Part shown: in pieces, positions 10,015 through 18,270 of the stretch
How the letters are laid out: each line of letters begins with the position of its first letter
How positions within the stretch are numbered: position 1 is the first letter of the stretch
NCBI GenBank assembly: GCA_001898165.1
Contig: MKTD01000023.1
Span: 21,642-85,641, forward strand
From: Bacteroidia bacterium 43-41
GTDB lineage: Bacteria > Bacteroidota > Bacteroidia > Bacteroidales > Dysgonomonadaceae
Direction of reading: 5' to 3'
Length of the DNA stretch: 64,000 bases
The notes under the pieces: generated by a model
The model's database searches: none
What the model was told of the DNA's origin: nothing
The model's input: the letters and a program-made list of their open reading frames with translations, nothing else
Position numbers and translations under genes: made by a program

Positions 10015-11553
10015 TTATTTTTCCGGTACCAAGGGCGCCAAAGGGTCATTGGGTCCGAACATGCTTTCAGGATGTTCCTGGAGATATTTTCTCAGCTTGT
10101 CAAGCACCCTTTTTCTCAGTTTTTCAGCTTCCGGATTGGGCTCATCGAACATGTCCTTTTCCTCAATCTGATTGTTATCTTCAGACTTAATTGATTTTGT
10201 GCCTTTAGGGTATAACGTCAGGTTCACTTGAGCATTCCTCCAAACGGATCTGCGCCCTCCATTGTAATCTTCGTCATAAAATGAAGTGCCTTCCAGGAAA
10301 AGGGTAATATCACCCACAGGGCCAAGCAGGTAATCTTCAAATCCGGTTGGCGGCAAGAGAGAAGCCAGGGGATCACCGACACTGTCATCAAAAGGATCAG
10401 CTTCTACCTCTTTTGGCTTTTGGTCATCGGTTCCCGTTGCCCTAATAATGATAGGCTCAGTTTTTTCGTTTTCCCCATATTCCTGGTCGGAAAATGCAGT
10501 TTTACCGGGACTGGACAGTTTGCCCGTGGAACCACAATCTACAAGCGCATCTGCGTCTTCATTCCAGCACATCACCTTCCCATACCCTTCGGCACCCTGC
10601 CCCACTCCGCTTAAAAGCAGCACATAACTGTTATCCGGAGCATTTATCGTTGCTCCGCTATTTCTCAGCTTTTCAACCGTTAGCTGCAAACCGTCATCTT
10701 TTAAGGTGCCCTCGATTTTTTCGTCAAGAGTTTTCACCCATTTTTTTTTGCCATTAGTACCCTTAACACTCACGTACCCCTCTCTGGTCTCATGCTTAGA
10801 TATATGCAAAGGATGTCTTCTTGTATATCTTGATGTGTAGTCGGGACTATAAACATCTATCAGTGAACTGCCGGACAAAACGGTTAAAGGTAATTTCTTC
10901 TCGGTAGGGGTGAGAGGACGACGCAGTGATCGTAGCATCCGGATGACATCGGGACCCACCCGGCATTCAAGTGTTGTAGAATAGATACGATTATTTATAT
11001 TGTCTGATGTCTTTTTCCCTTCTCCGTTAACATGCACCTCCCGGTCAAACAGACACAAGGTGATGTCGGCATATATCGAGTCTGTAGGCTTCAGTACTCT
11101 TACTATGCATTTGTCTGATATTTCCACTGAGGTACTGTCTGATGCCGTGTAGCGGTGAACAACCTTTAAGCGGTCATCCACGCCCTTGTCCGGCGCCTTG
11201 TATAAAACCCGGGCTGTGCCCGAAATATCAGGTTTAGTTTTTGAGGTGCTGAAGGAGCCGTATTGAGCGCTCAGTTCCAACGTTGCATCTGCCATTGATT
11301 TTGAATCACAACCCGACAGTTTAATAACTAACGGAACAGTTCCTTTTGCTTCAACGCCATAGTACCTGTGGTCAAACTGCACAAGACGATCTAAGGTATC
11401 TTCAATTGCGGTAAAATCGGAAGCTAATTCCGGCCTTTGCATATCCAAATCCCGGCAGGTGATTATACGCTGGCCACATTTCCGGCAATCATCTTTACCA
11501 ACGGCAAAAGCGGTTGTGGTAAAAATCAGGGTTAATAATATCAGGTATTTCAT
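10015..11553 (-). CDS. Exported 512-residue protein with LAPLVPEK tail
   Basis: A secreted protein of unknown function with signal peptide MKYLILLTLIFTTTAFA followed by a Cys pair (DCRKCGQ). The first half is beta-rich with several Cys. The C-terminal part contains GFEDYLLGPVGDITLFLEGTSFY and VNLTLYPKG, which line up with GFDAFLLNP...SGMA...VSININL in the two paralogues at 5246 and 8814. It therefore shares their C-terminal domain although the N-terminal parts differ. After a charged helical stretch (EKLRKRVLDKLRKYLQEHPE) it ends in NDPLAPLVPEK. The signal-peptide DNA is shared with the neighbouring 349-residue gene. Probably periplasmic or surface-located. Confidence 0.72.
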   Translation of the reverse strand: MKYLILLTLIFTTTAFAVGKDDCRKCGQRIITCRDLDMQRPELASDFTAIEDTLDRLVQFDHRYYGVEAKGTVPLVIKLSGCDSKSMADATLELSAQYGSFSTSKTKPDISGTARVLYKAPDKGVDDRLKVVHRYTASDSTSVEISDKCIVRVLKPTDSIYADITLCLFDREVHVNGEGKKTSDNINNRIYSTTLECRVGPDVIRMLRSLRRPLTPTEKKLPLTVLSGSSLIDVYSPDYTSRYTRRHPLHISKHETREGYVSVKGTNGKKKWVKTLDEKIEGTLKDDGLQLTVEKLRNSGATINAPDNSYVLLLSGVGQGAEGYGKVMCWNEDADALVDCGSTGKLSSPGKTAFSDQEYGENEKTEPIIIRATGTDDQKPKEVEADPFDDSVGDPLASLLPPTGFEDYLLGPVGDITLFLEGTSFYDEDYNGGRRSVWRNAQVNLTLYPKGTKSIKSEDNNQIEEKDMFDEPNPEAEKLRKRVLDKLRKYLQEHPESMFGPNDPLAPLVPEK

Positions 11554-11563
11554 AGTGTTACAA

Positions 11564-12613
11564 TTATTTTACATCGAGCAACGCTTTCAGGGCATTGGCA
11601 TCAATTTGTTTAACAAACGCGCAGTGCTTTTGGGCTTCATAGTTGTTATATTTTGAACAATTGCAATTGTCATTATATACCTCTGTGAGTGTGTGTACTG
11701 CAATTATTTGTACATCGTTGCGAGGCAACGACCGGTCGAAATATTCCGGATTAAACTGCATGTATGGATTTTCGTTTTCATTATCTGTGATGCGTGCAAT
11801 AGTGCTGCTGTTGTAGTAAGCAGGAAGTTTGAGTTGTTCGGGCGAATAGGTTGCTCTATCGTTCTTTATTACATTTATTATCTCTGAAACATATTCTTCC
11901 TTGTTCAGTTTATAATTCAACTCGTAATAATCAAGTTGAAGTTTAAACAGTTCGTCAATAGTAACAGGAATCCAGTACGGAGGGCGTGTTGTACCCGCAA
12001 CTACTATGATGCCGGAACTGTAAGCCGTTACACCTTCGGCCAGTTCTTTTACTACCCGGGGTTTTATAAATACTCTGTTGAGCTTATCTGCAGCCGCCGA
12101 CAAATCTTCATGGTATCCGTCCGCCCCATAATTCAGATAACTTTCGGCTGTAGATTTCGGATAGTTGAAGTCAATATCGCAACTCGTAACTTCCATGCAG
12201 TGCTTCTGCACTTGTCCTGACTTGTCCTGAAAATAAGGGCAAAACAGTATTGCTATGCGGCCACCGACAAGTAATTTTGTTAGCGGTTTTGTTAACGGTG
12301 TTCGCATGAATCCTGTATTTTCATCAAATATTCTAACGTTTATCGAAGGTTCAAAACCAACAGGATTTTTCAAAACCGGATTTTGATGAAACGTTTCAAC
12401 CATAGTTTCAATTTTTTGTCTATAACCGGCAACCTCACCGGGGGTAAGTTTGTAATCTCCGATTTCGCCGTATAACTGATGCTTATACGACCATTTGCCG
12501 GGTTGGTTGGGAAGCCAGTGTATTTCGTTTTGCGCATACAGGCAAACGGCAAAAGCGGTTGTGTCAAAAATCAGGACTAATAATATCAGGTAGAGTCTGG
12601 TTTTCATACGCAT
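11564..12613 (-). CDS. Exported 349-residue protein, unknown
   Basis: A predicted periplasmic protein with signal peptide (MRMKTRLYLILLVLIF...AVCLYAQ); an alternative start six bases downstream (MKTRL) is equally good. The signal region is a near copy of that in the next gene (512 residues). The mature part is mixed alpha/beta with a Cys-rich C-terminus (DNCNCSKY, KHCAFVKQ). No domain was recognised. It lies 10 bp upstream of the 512-residue gene, so they are probably co-transcribed. Its final 30 or so codons have a degraded second copy at 14754-14849. Confidence 0.68.
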   Translation of the reverse strand: MRMKTRLYLILLVLIFDTTAFAVCLYAQNEIHWLPNQPGKWSYKHQLYGEIGDYKLTPGEVAGYRQKIETMVETFHQNPVLKNPVGFEPSINVRIFDENTGFMRTPLTKPLTKLLVGGRIAILFCPYFQDKSGQVQKHCMEVTSCDIDFNYPKSTAESYLNYGADGYHEDLSAAADKLNRVFIKPRVVKELAEGVTAYSSGIIVVAGTTRPPYWIPVTIDELFKLQLDYYELNYKLNKEEYVSEIINVIKNDRATYSPEQLKLPAYYNSSTIARITDNENENPYMQFNPEYFDRSLPRNDVQIIAVHTLTEVYNDNCNCSKYNNYEAQKHCAFVKQIDANALKALLDVK

Positions 12614-12628
12614 ATTTTTTATTGTTTA

Positions 12629-14743
12629 TTATTCTGATCCCGGCATTGATGGGAATCCCGGCTGTACAAATCCACCCGTTGCTTCAACCGAAGGGCCTCC
12701 TTCCAGCGAAACACGACCGGTAACTTCTCCTTCTATCAAACCGCCCAGGCCTGCTTTTACACTGCTGGACAACTCTGCATTTTTTATTGCACCATTTTGC
12801 CCAACAGTTACCTCAACCATAACTTTGGCTTCACCTGTTACGTTACCATTGCCATAAGTTCCTTGAGCGCCTACACCCACCCCAACTTTGGTTTCATGTT
12901 TTATAAAATCGCGGCTTACTGACCAGAGTATCCCCTCACCTCCCGAAAGTTTTACATGCTCACAATCCAGTTCGAATGATATGGCGCCTACCCCCTGGTT
13001 TATTCCTTTTCCTAACGGGCAGTCGCCTTCTTTCTTTTTCGGAAGGTTTGATTCTAGCGGCTCAACAGGGTCAGGCGGCTGGGGTACTACACATTTTAAT
13101 TCGATATATTTTTCAGCCAAATCAGCCGAATTTGAGGCCAAACCCACCGAAATCCCCTCACGCCCCAGCACCTGCATTTCACGCTGCAGGTTCATCAACT
13201 CGTTGTAACTGGGTGAATAAATTTTTTCAAGAATGGGATTGGTAAATGCATAATAATCTGACACAGCCTCTTTAAAAGCAGAATACTGCAGTTTGTATGC
13301 TTTGTACTCCAGCGAATATTGGTCACCATAAAAATCTTTATGGTGCAGGCACAACTCGTACTCTTCCTGTTCCCGCTTGTATTTATTTTGATCGATTTCT
13401 GCCTGAACTTTTGCCCTACAAATGTCGTTGTCGCCGCAGGCATCGCGTTCATCTATCAGCTTCTGAAGCTCCTGCCACAATAGCTTCAATCTTTCGGTAT
13501 GCGGCGGTAAAGCCTCACTATATTTTTCGGCAATTTCCGGACCCTGCCCGAATAGTTTTGTGCTTTCTTTAAGCGCCTTATGCCAATTGCTGTTAGCTCC
13601 AAAAAGCAACGCGGTCGCATCATCGAAAAGCATCCGTTCTTTCGAAAAATCACGTCTGAACACAATGGCTCCATCAGGATCTTTACCAGCTTTTTCACTC
13701 TGTTTCAGCACAACAGCAAGCGTTGAGTTGAACTCTTGAAGCAGTTGCTGCATACGGGAATTTACCTGCCCCACATAGTTTTGGATTAATTCTTTCTGAG
13801 GAGCCGCTTTCTCTATTTCTTCTACCGGCATTTCGGGCACTGACACATCGCCTGAATTTCCCTTTTCATTAGCCAGTGGCTCGTTTTGGCTGCCTTCGGG
13901 CTTTGGGGGCTGCGCTTCCTGAGCCTTTTTGTAAGCAGCAAATCCCACAGCAGAATAATTATCCGCCAATGCTTTTCGTAAATACTCAGTGGCTTTGGCG
14001 AAATTGCCTTCGCATTTGGCTATCAGTCCTAAGCCAAGGTAGGGCGACGTCATTTCGGGTGCGGCTCTCAGCGCTTTTTCAAAATATAATTTAGCATCGT
14101 TGTTGTACCCCATTTCGCGGTAAACCCAACCAATATTACACAAAACAAGCCCTATATTGGGTTTGAGCTTGTCGGCATACTTAAGTACCTGCAAGGCTTT
14201 TGTAAATTCACCCATATCTTTAAGTACCACACCAAGGTTGTTGGCGGTAAGAATGTCGTCAGGTTTCTGAATGGCGCTTGATGCAATGGTATATATTGAT
14301 GCCGAGCCTGCGCCAACCATGGTGAAAAGGGCACCTACATCGGAGCCGTCGGTTGGTTTCTTTGATTTCTCCAGCAGGGATTTCAAACCGGGCAGGTCGC
14401 CTGACTTGGGTCCATATTGAGCCATAAGTCCTTTTGCCATGGTAACGTAACTATCGCGGGTGAGGTCGATAATTTTAAGTGGCGTAGTTTTTACTGCGGG
14501 ACAATCCTGTTTTCCTCCGGGCTTTACACCGGGTTGGCCGACGCCCTTGTTTCTGGCAGCAGCAATCGAACTCATCTGGTCAGCCCATTTCTCTAAAGTT
14601 GCTTCTTCTTCCTCAGTAAGATCTTGTCCGGCTTGTTGCTTGGCTATGATTTGCTTAATGTCGCTGGGAATGTTGCCGGGCTGGGCAAATGTCCCAATAC
14701 TAAAACTCAGGAAAAGAAAGAGTAATATCAGGTATTTCTTCAT
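12629..14743 (-). CDS. TPR-repeat exported protein, 704 residues
   Basis: A secreted protein with signal peptide MKKYLILLFLFLSFSIGTFAQ and at least three tetratricopeptide repeats at about residues 160-275 (NNLGVVLKDMGEFTKALQVL, NIGWVYREMGYNNDAKLYFE, LGLGLIAKCEGNFAKATEYL). TPRs mediate protein-protein contacts, so it may act as a scaffold for the other exported proteins here. A linker with PPKPEGSQ follows. The middle is helical and charged, and the last 120 residues are Gly/Val-rich alternating strands (GVGVGAQGTYGNGNVTGEA) resembling a beta-solenoid or barrel-like end. No catalytic motif is visible. It heads the subset of genes at 10015-14743, with gaps of 10-15 bp suggesting an operon. Confidence 0.75.
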   Translation of the reverse strand: MKKYLILLFLFLSFSIGTFAQPGNIPSDIKQIIAKQQAGQDLTEEEEATLEKWADQMSSIAAARNKGVGQPGVKPGGKQDCPAVKTTPLKIIDLTRDSYVTMAKGLMAQYGPKSGDLPGLKSLLEKSKKPTDGSDVGALFTMVGAGSASIYTIASSAIQKPDDILTANNLGVVLKDMGEFTKALQVLKYADKLKPNIGLVLCNIGWVYREMGYNNDAKLYFEKALRAAPEMTSPYLGLGLIAKCEGNFAKATEYLRKALADNYSAVGFAAYKKAQEAQPPKPEGSQNEPLANEKGNSGDVSVPEMPVEEIEKAAPQKELIQNYVGQVNSRMQQLLQEFNSTLAVVLKQSEKAGKDPDGAIVFRRDFSKERMLFDDATALLFGANSNWHKALKESTKLFGQGPEIAEKYSEALPPHTERLKLLWQELQKLIDERDACGDNDICRAKVQAEIDQNKYKREQEEYELCLHHKDFYGDQYSLEYKAYKLQYSAFKEAVSDYYAFTNPILEKIYSPSYNELMNLQREMQVLGREGISVGLASNSADLAEKYIELKCVVPQPPDPVEPLESNLPKKKEGDCPLGKGINQGVGAISFELDCEHVKLSGGEGILWSVSRDFIKHETKVGVGVGAQGTYGNGNVTGEAKVMVEVTVGQNGAIKNAELSSSVKAGLGGLIEGEVTGRVSLEGGPSVEATGGFVQPGFPSMPGSE

Positions 14744-14753
14744 AGTGTTACAA

Positions 14754-14849
14754 TTATTTTATGTCACGCAACACCTTCAGGGCATTGCCATTAATTTGTT
14801 TAACGAACTTGCAGTGCCTTTTGCTTTCATGGCCGTAAGCTTCTTTACA
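14754..14849 (-). pseudogene. 3'-end relic of the 349-residue gene
   Basis: Thirty-one codons plus stop read CKEAYGHESKRHCKFVKQ, then INGNALKVLRDIK. This matches the end of the 349-residue protein (EAQKHCAFVKQIDANALKALLDVK). The surrounding DNA, including the TGTTACAATTATTTTA spacer and the signal-peptide start of the next gene, also matches 11535-11645. The relic therefore came with a copied intergenic segment of about 110 bp. Confidence 0.75.
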
Positions 14850-14898
14850 TTATTCTCAAGCCGTTGTTGGCCGGAAACCAACAACGGTGGAGCATCTT

Positions 14899-15540
14899 CT
14901 ATTGAAATTTTATATCGTCCGGCACATCGAACGTACCTGCCGGAATGGTTGGATTTTCTTCTATTTTTGTCGCTTCAAGGTTAACCTCTATCCCACTCAT
15001 ATCTATATTGGTTTTTAGCGGTATCCCGTTCCAAACCAGAAAAGAGCCTTTCATTTGATACCTATCATAATCGAGTGAATACTTCACACAGGACTTCCCT
15101 AAAAATGTTTCTTTGCCCAGTTCTTCAAGCTTCATCGCATTTTTCATATCCTCTGTCAGGTTTCTGAAATCAATATTAGTTACGGGAGAGGCGGGTGTTT
15201 TGGTGCCTGTCTTCTCTTTCATGTCGAAAGTATAGGTGAAGCCATCTTTTGTAAGGGTATGTTGATCTGTTTTCACACCCATCATTTCCATTTGTGTAAG
15301 TGTAACTTCCTTATTGCCATAATCATCAAATATTTGAGTTTGGACTTGTTGCATACCCATAACCGTGCCGTTATACTCAATAATGCCGGATTTGATGGCG
15401 TACTTGCCTTTGGAATTGGTTTTAACGACTGCATTTTTGTTCTCATTATCAGGGCTGTTACCTGCATTTTTACCCTGGCACGAGAAAAGGGTTACCACAG
15501 CTATCGCCACTACTAGCCGAATAAATTGTATTGATTTCAT
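14899..15540 (-). CDS. Lipoprotein, LolA/DUF4412-like
   Basis: A 213-residue lipoprotein: the signal sequence ends at a lipobox with Cys21 (TLFSCQG), followed by a flexible Asn/Lys stretch. The mature part is a run of antiparallel strands (YAIKSGIIEYNGTVMG, GFTYTFDMKEKTGTK, KYSLDYDRYQMKGSFLVWNG, TFDVPDDIKF). This pattern of a strand-rich sheet describing a cation or cofactor-like tracer, ending in a PAGTFDVPDD motif, is typical of DUF4412/LolA-like lipoproteins. Assignment rests on pattern recognition only. It probably sits on the periplasmic face of a membrane; no specific ligand can be named. Confidence 0.65.
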   Translation of the reverse strand: MKSIQFIRLVVAIAVVTLFSCQGKNAGNSPDNENKNAVVKTNSKGKYAIKSGIIEYNGTVMGMQQVQTQIFDDYGNKEVTLTQMEMMGVKTDQHTLTKDGFTYTFDMKEKTGTKTPASPVTNIDFRNLTEDMKNAMKLEELGKETFLGKSCVKYSLDYDRYQMKGSFLVWNGIPLKTNIDMSGIEVNLEATKIEENPTIPAGTFDVPDDIKFQ

Positions 15541-15600
15541 TTTGTTTTAATTTTAATGGTTGATATTCATTAAAGGTCTTTATTTTATGTAATATCTTTA

Positions 15601-16029
15601 TTACTTACGACGGGGATGATCTGTGTCTGTCGGCACACTCGTCGCAAAACTCTTTTCGTTTCCGTATATCACGTTCCCGTTTTTCATTTTTACAAAAGCA
15701 CGGACGTAATAGGTAGTTTTTGATGCCAAATCGGTCAACCACACTACTACTTGTTTTCCCCTTGCGTCTGACGGCTTTTGCAACTGGGCCGTCTGTTTGA
15801 GACCGTTTTCAATTGTTGGGTTGTGATTTGTTGAATATACAATACCCCATTCGCTGATGTTGTCGAATTCGGTAGTCTGCACATTAAGCAAGCACGCAGC
15901 CGAAGACTGATAGATACTAGAATCACTAACAGGCAGAGTTGTTACTTTGGTTTGAGCCTGCAATTGACATGCGGTACAAAACAAAATTAGCGACACAGCT
16001 AATCTTGTGATTTTGTTTGCTGTTTTCAT
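15601..16029 (-). CDS. Small exported FN3-like protein
   Basis: About 142 residues from the ATG at 16029; an ATG three codons upstream (16038) is possible. The signal sequence ends near CQLQAQTK. The mature part is one fibronectin type III-like sandwich: Cys-containing strands, EWGIVYSTNHNPTIENG, then the typical end TTYYVRAFVKMKNGNVIYG. Such domains are common in Bacteroidota surface proteins. The short tail DTDHPRRK is charged. No catalytic role is expected. Confidence 0.68.
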   Translation of the reverse strand: MKTANKITRLAVSLILFCTACQLQAQTKVTTLPVSDSSIYQSSAACLLNVQTTEFDNISEWGIVYSTNHNPTIENGLKQTAQLQKPSDARGKQVVVWLTDLASKTTYYVRAFVKMKNGNVIYGNEKSFATSVPTDTDHPRRK

Positions 16030-16052
16030 TTTATTCAATTCATTTTTTTAGC

Positions 16053-16652
16053 TTACAGCACCGAAATTCCGTGACTTAATCCCATAGTAGCCAGTAATAT
16101 TCTGCTTAAAACAAACCCAATTACGGCGTAAACGACAATGGTTACAACCAGCGACAGCGCAAAGTAACCGGTTTGCTTTTCGGCACTTACTTTTTTAATG
16201 GGAGGCAGGCCGATGTACAAAAGGTAAAGGCCATATAACCCCAATAAACCGCCCAATATCCCTAAGGTCGGGATAATTGCCAATAATCCGCCAATCCAGA
16301 CCGGCGTGAACGAATAGGCTACAAGCTGAAACGAACGAGGCAGGTTTTTTTCAACCCCGAACTGCGGCGCCAACGCATCAATAACAAAAGCAGTAACGAG
16401 GGTGGACAACACGGCCGAAACCAGGATATTTAAGGCATAATAAATTCCCCAGTTAATACCCCCAATCCTAATACCCATAACCGATGTACCGATAAGCCCC
16501 TGCCCTATAAACGCTGCAACAGCCGACAGGCAGGCCAGCACCAGTACATAATTTACCATGATGCCTGTAATGTTGGCATCTTCGTTTGCTACAATTTCCC
16601 ATTCTGTTTTAGGGGAAATAATGATGTTTTTTGCTCGTTGAATGATGTTCAT
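16053..16652 (-). CDS. Yip1-family inner-membrane protein
   Basis: A 199-residue protein with five hydrophobic segments (about 30-55, 70-90, 105-130, 140-155, 165-190). The N-terminal motif IIQRAKNIIISPKTEWEIV is characteristic of the Yip1/DUF1282 family. These are polytopic membrane proteins of poorly known function. It stands between the FN3-like and OmpA genes; separation from OmpA is 92 bp, so it may have its own promoter. Confidence 0.75.
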   Translation of the reverse strand: MNIIQRAKNIIISPKTEWEIVANEDANITGIMVNYVLVLACLSAVAAFIGQGLIGTSVMGIRIGGINWGIYYALNILVSAVLSTLVTAFVIDALAPQFGVEKNLPRSFQLVAYSFTPVWIGGLLAIIPTLGILGGLLGLYGLYLLYIGLPPIKKVSAEKQTGYFALSLVVTIVVYAVIGFVLSRILLATMGLSHGISVL

Positions 16653-16744
16653 TTTCTTTCTTTTGTTATGTTAAAATCTATGGTAATTATTGTTTTTCTC
16701 TTGTAAGAGACCTGACTATCCGGATATCTTACGGATGAATTCGT

Positions 16745-18043
16745 TTAATTTACTTTTATGAATTCAACCCTGCGGTTCAATGCTTTATTTACCGGGGTAT
16801 CGTTTTTAGCTACCGGCTGTGTTTCACCCGCGCCGTCGGTCACCAACCTGTCGCCATTCACTCCAAACGATTTGACCAATTCGGCTTTTACCGACTCTGC
16901 ACGACGTTTGGACAAGTCCATATTCTTGGCATCGTCTCCGTCAGAATCGGTATGCCCAACAATTTTCACTTTCATATCGGGCGCTTCGTTCAGTACAGAG
17001 GCAATATCTTTCAATGTCCCGTACGATTCGGGTTTTACCACATCTTTATTTACATCAAAATAAATTCCATAAGTAACTAATTTGCCTTCGGTCATCAGCT
17101 TGTTGCGCGTGTCGGGAGCGCCCACGGCAACGCGGATATTGCTTACCATCAGGGCGCCATACTCGAACCTGATTCGGTCGGGTTTTAAACAATCGGTTGG
17201 AAACGCCTTTGGAATGTCAAAAACTTTATTTTCGTTTTGATACAAACGAATCCTGCTTTTTTGAACCCAGATTGCAATGTGGTATTTCTGGTTCATTTTT
17301 TGTTTCAGATTATCATCGTTGGATCTTCCACTCAACTTTAATTCCTGACATTCTTTTTTGCAAAGCCAGGTGTGGTATGTGAGCGAGCCGAAGTATTCAA
17401 CATCGAACTCGAAACCTCCCTCGCCGGGAGCGCTTCCTCCATCCCACGCTTTTTTATTTCTTGCCTCCATTAATTGAAAAATATAACCACTCATTCCAGG
17501 ACCTTCCATCCCGCCAATAGGTATCGCATCAAATTCAATTGTGTAATTATCAGGTAGATTCAGTAGTGCATCTGTCCAGATACATTGTTTCATCACAAAT
17601 TTCATCCAGTTACCCGGATAGAGATTGGTGGTAACTACTTCGGCTGAACCGTTGGTATTCCATAATGCCGGAAAGTCGCCAATAGCATCCTGACTGAAAT
17701 CTTCAAAGAAAATAACTTTTTCGCCGGGAATAAAATCGTACTTGGAATAAGAAGCAAGCGATACGCCGCCATCTTTATTCTTTTTGCCGGTATTTACATC
17801 GTTATTTACGGCATCCTTTCCTTCTGTTTGAGATTTGTCCTGTTCAGCCTCTCCTTTAACCGAATCTTCGGCTTTGTCCATCGCTTGGTTAGTAACATCG
17901 TTAGCTGTTCTCTCCACTCGCCTTTCTACGGCATGTTTGGCCGCGTTCTCGGCAGTTTTGCCCAGTTTTTTCAGCCATGCCTGTGCATCGGCCTGCGTAC
18001 TGAAAAGCATACTCACGCAGAGTATAAAAATAATTTTTTTCAT
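16745..18043 (-). CDS. OmpA-like cell-envelope protein
   Basis: A 432-residue protein. After the signal peptide (to about Ala21) comes an Asp/Lys/Glu-rich stretch with possible coiled coil (about 25-95). A beta-sandwich follows (about 110-310; YTIEFDAIPIGG, ...IWVQKSRIRLYQNENKVFDI), resembling a concanavalin-like fold. The C-terminal OmpA domain (about 318-432) carries the peptidoglycan-binding signature IVGHTDSDGDDAKNMDLSKRRAESV and RRVEF. It anchors the envelope by binding peptidoglycan in the periplasm. The first gene of the minus-strand cluster and divergent from the TPR kinase. Confidence 0.85.
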   Translation of the reverse strand: MKKIIFILCVSMLFSTQADAQAWLKKLGKTAENAAKHAVERRVERTANDVTNQAMDKAEDSVKGEAEQDKSQTEGKDAVNNDVNTGKKNKDGGVSLASYSKYDFIPGEKVIFFEDFSQDAIGDFPALWNTNGSAEVVTTNLYPGNWMKFVMKQCIWTDALLNLPDNYTIEFDAIPIGGMEGPGMSGYIFQLMEARNKKAWDGGSAPGEGGFEFDVEYFGSLTYHTWLCKKECQELKLSGRSNDDNLKQKMNQKYHIAIWVQKSRIRLYQNENKVFDIPKAFPTDCLKPDRIRFEYGALMVSNIRVAVGAPDTRNKLMTEGKLVTYGIYFDVNKDVVKPESYGTLKDIASVLNEAPDMKVKIVGHTDSDGDDAKNMDLSKRRAESVKAELVKSFGVNGDRLVTDGAGETQPVAKNDTPVNKALNRRVEFIKVN

Positions 18044-18127
18044 AATTAATTTAATTTAATTTTGATTTTAGTTTCTTGTCATGTCCGTTTCACCGGCGTA
18101 AAATTACATCTCAAAAAAAATAGATAA

Positions 18128-18174
18128 TACCCCCAAAAAGGGGTTTTTAATGTTTCTTCTCCTATTTAATTTTG
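18128..18174 (+). promoter_or_regulatory. Hairpin and -7 box in the divergent region
   Basis: Between the OmpA gene and the kinase gene there is a short stem (CCCC-AAAAA-GGGG followed by TTTTT, about 18131-18148) and a perfect -7 box TAATTTTG at 18167-18174 for the kinase (start near 18181, leader about 90 bp). No good -33 TTTG is seen 19-21 bp upstream. The stem could act as an attenuator for transcripts reading rightward, but no gene reads in from the left. Confidence 0.4.
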
Positions 18175-18270
18175 TAACGACAACATGCAGTGTATTTGTA
18201 GAACATAGATGCGGATATTTGTAAAATATAGGATACGCCTCGGGTAAGATAATTAATAAATCAGCGCCTT

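Noticed and set aside
16718..16736. ATCCG/CGGAT inverted repeat downstream of the OmpA gene
   Set aside because: Only five base pairs and no T-run; too weak for a terminator call.
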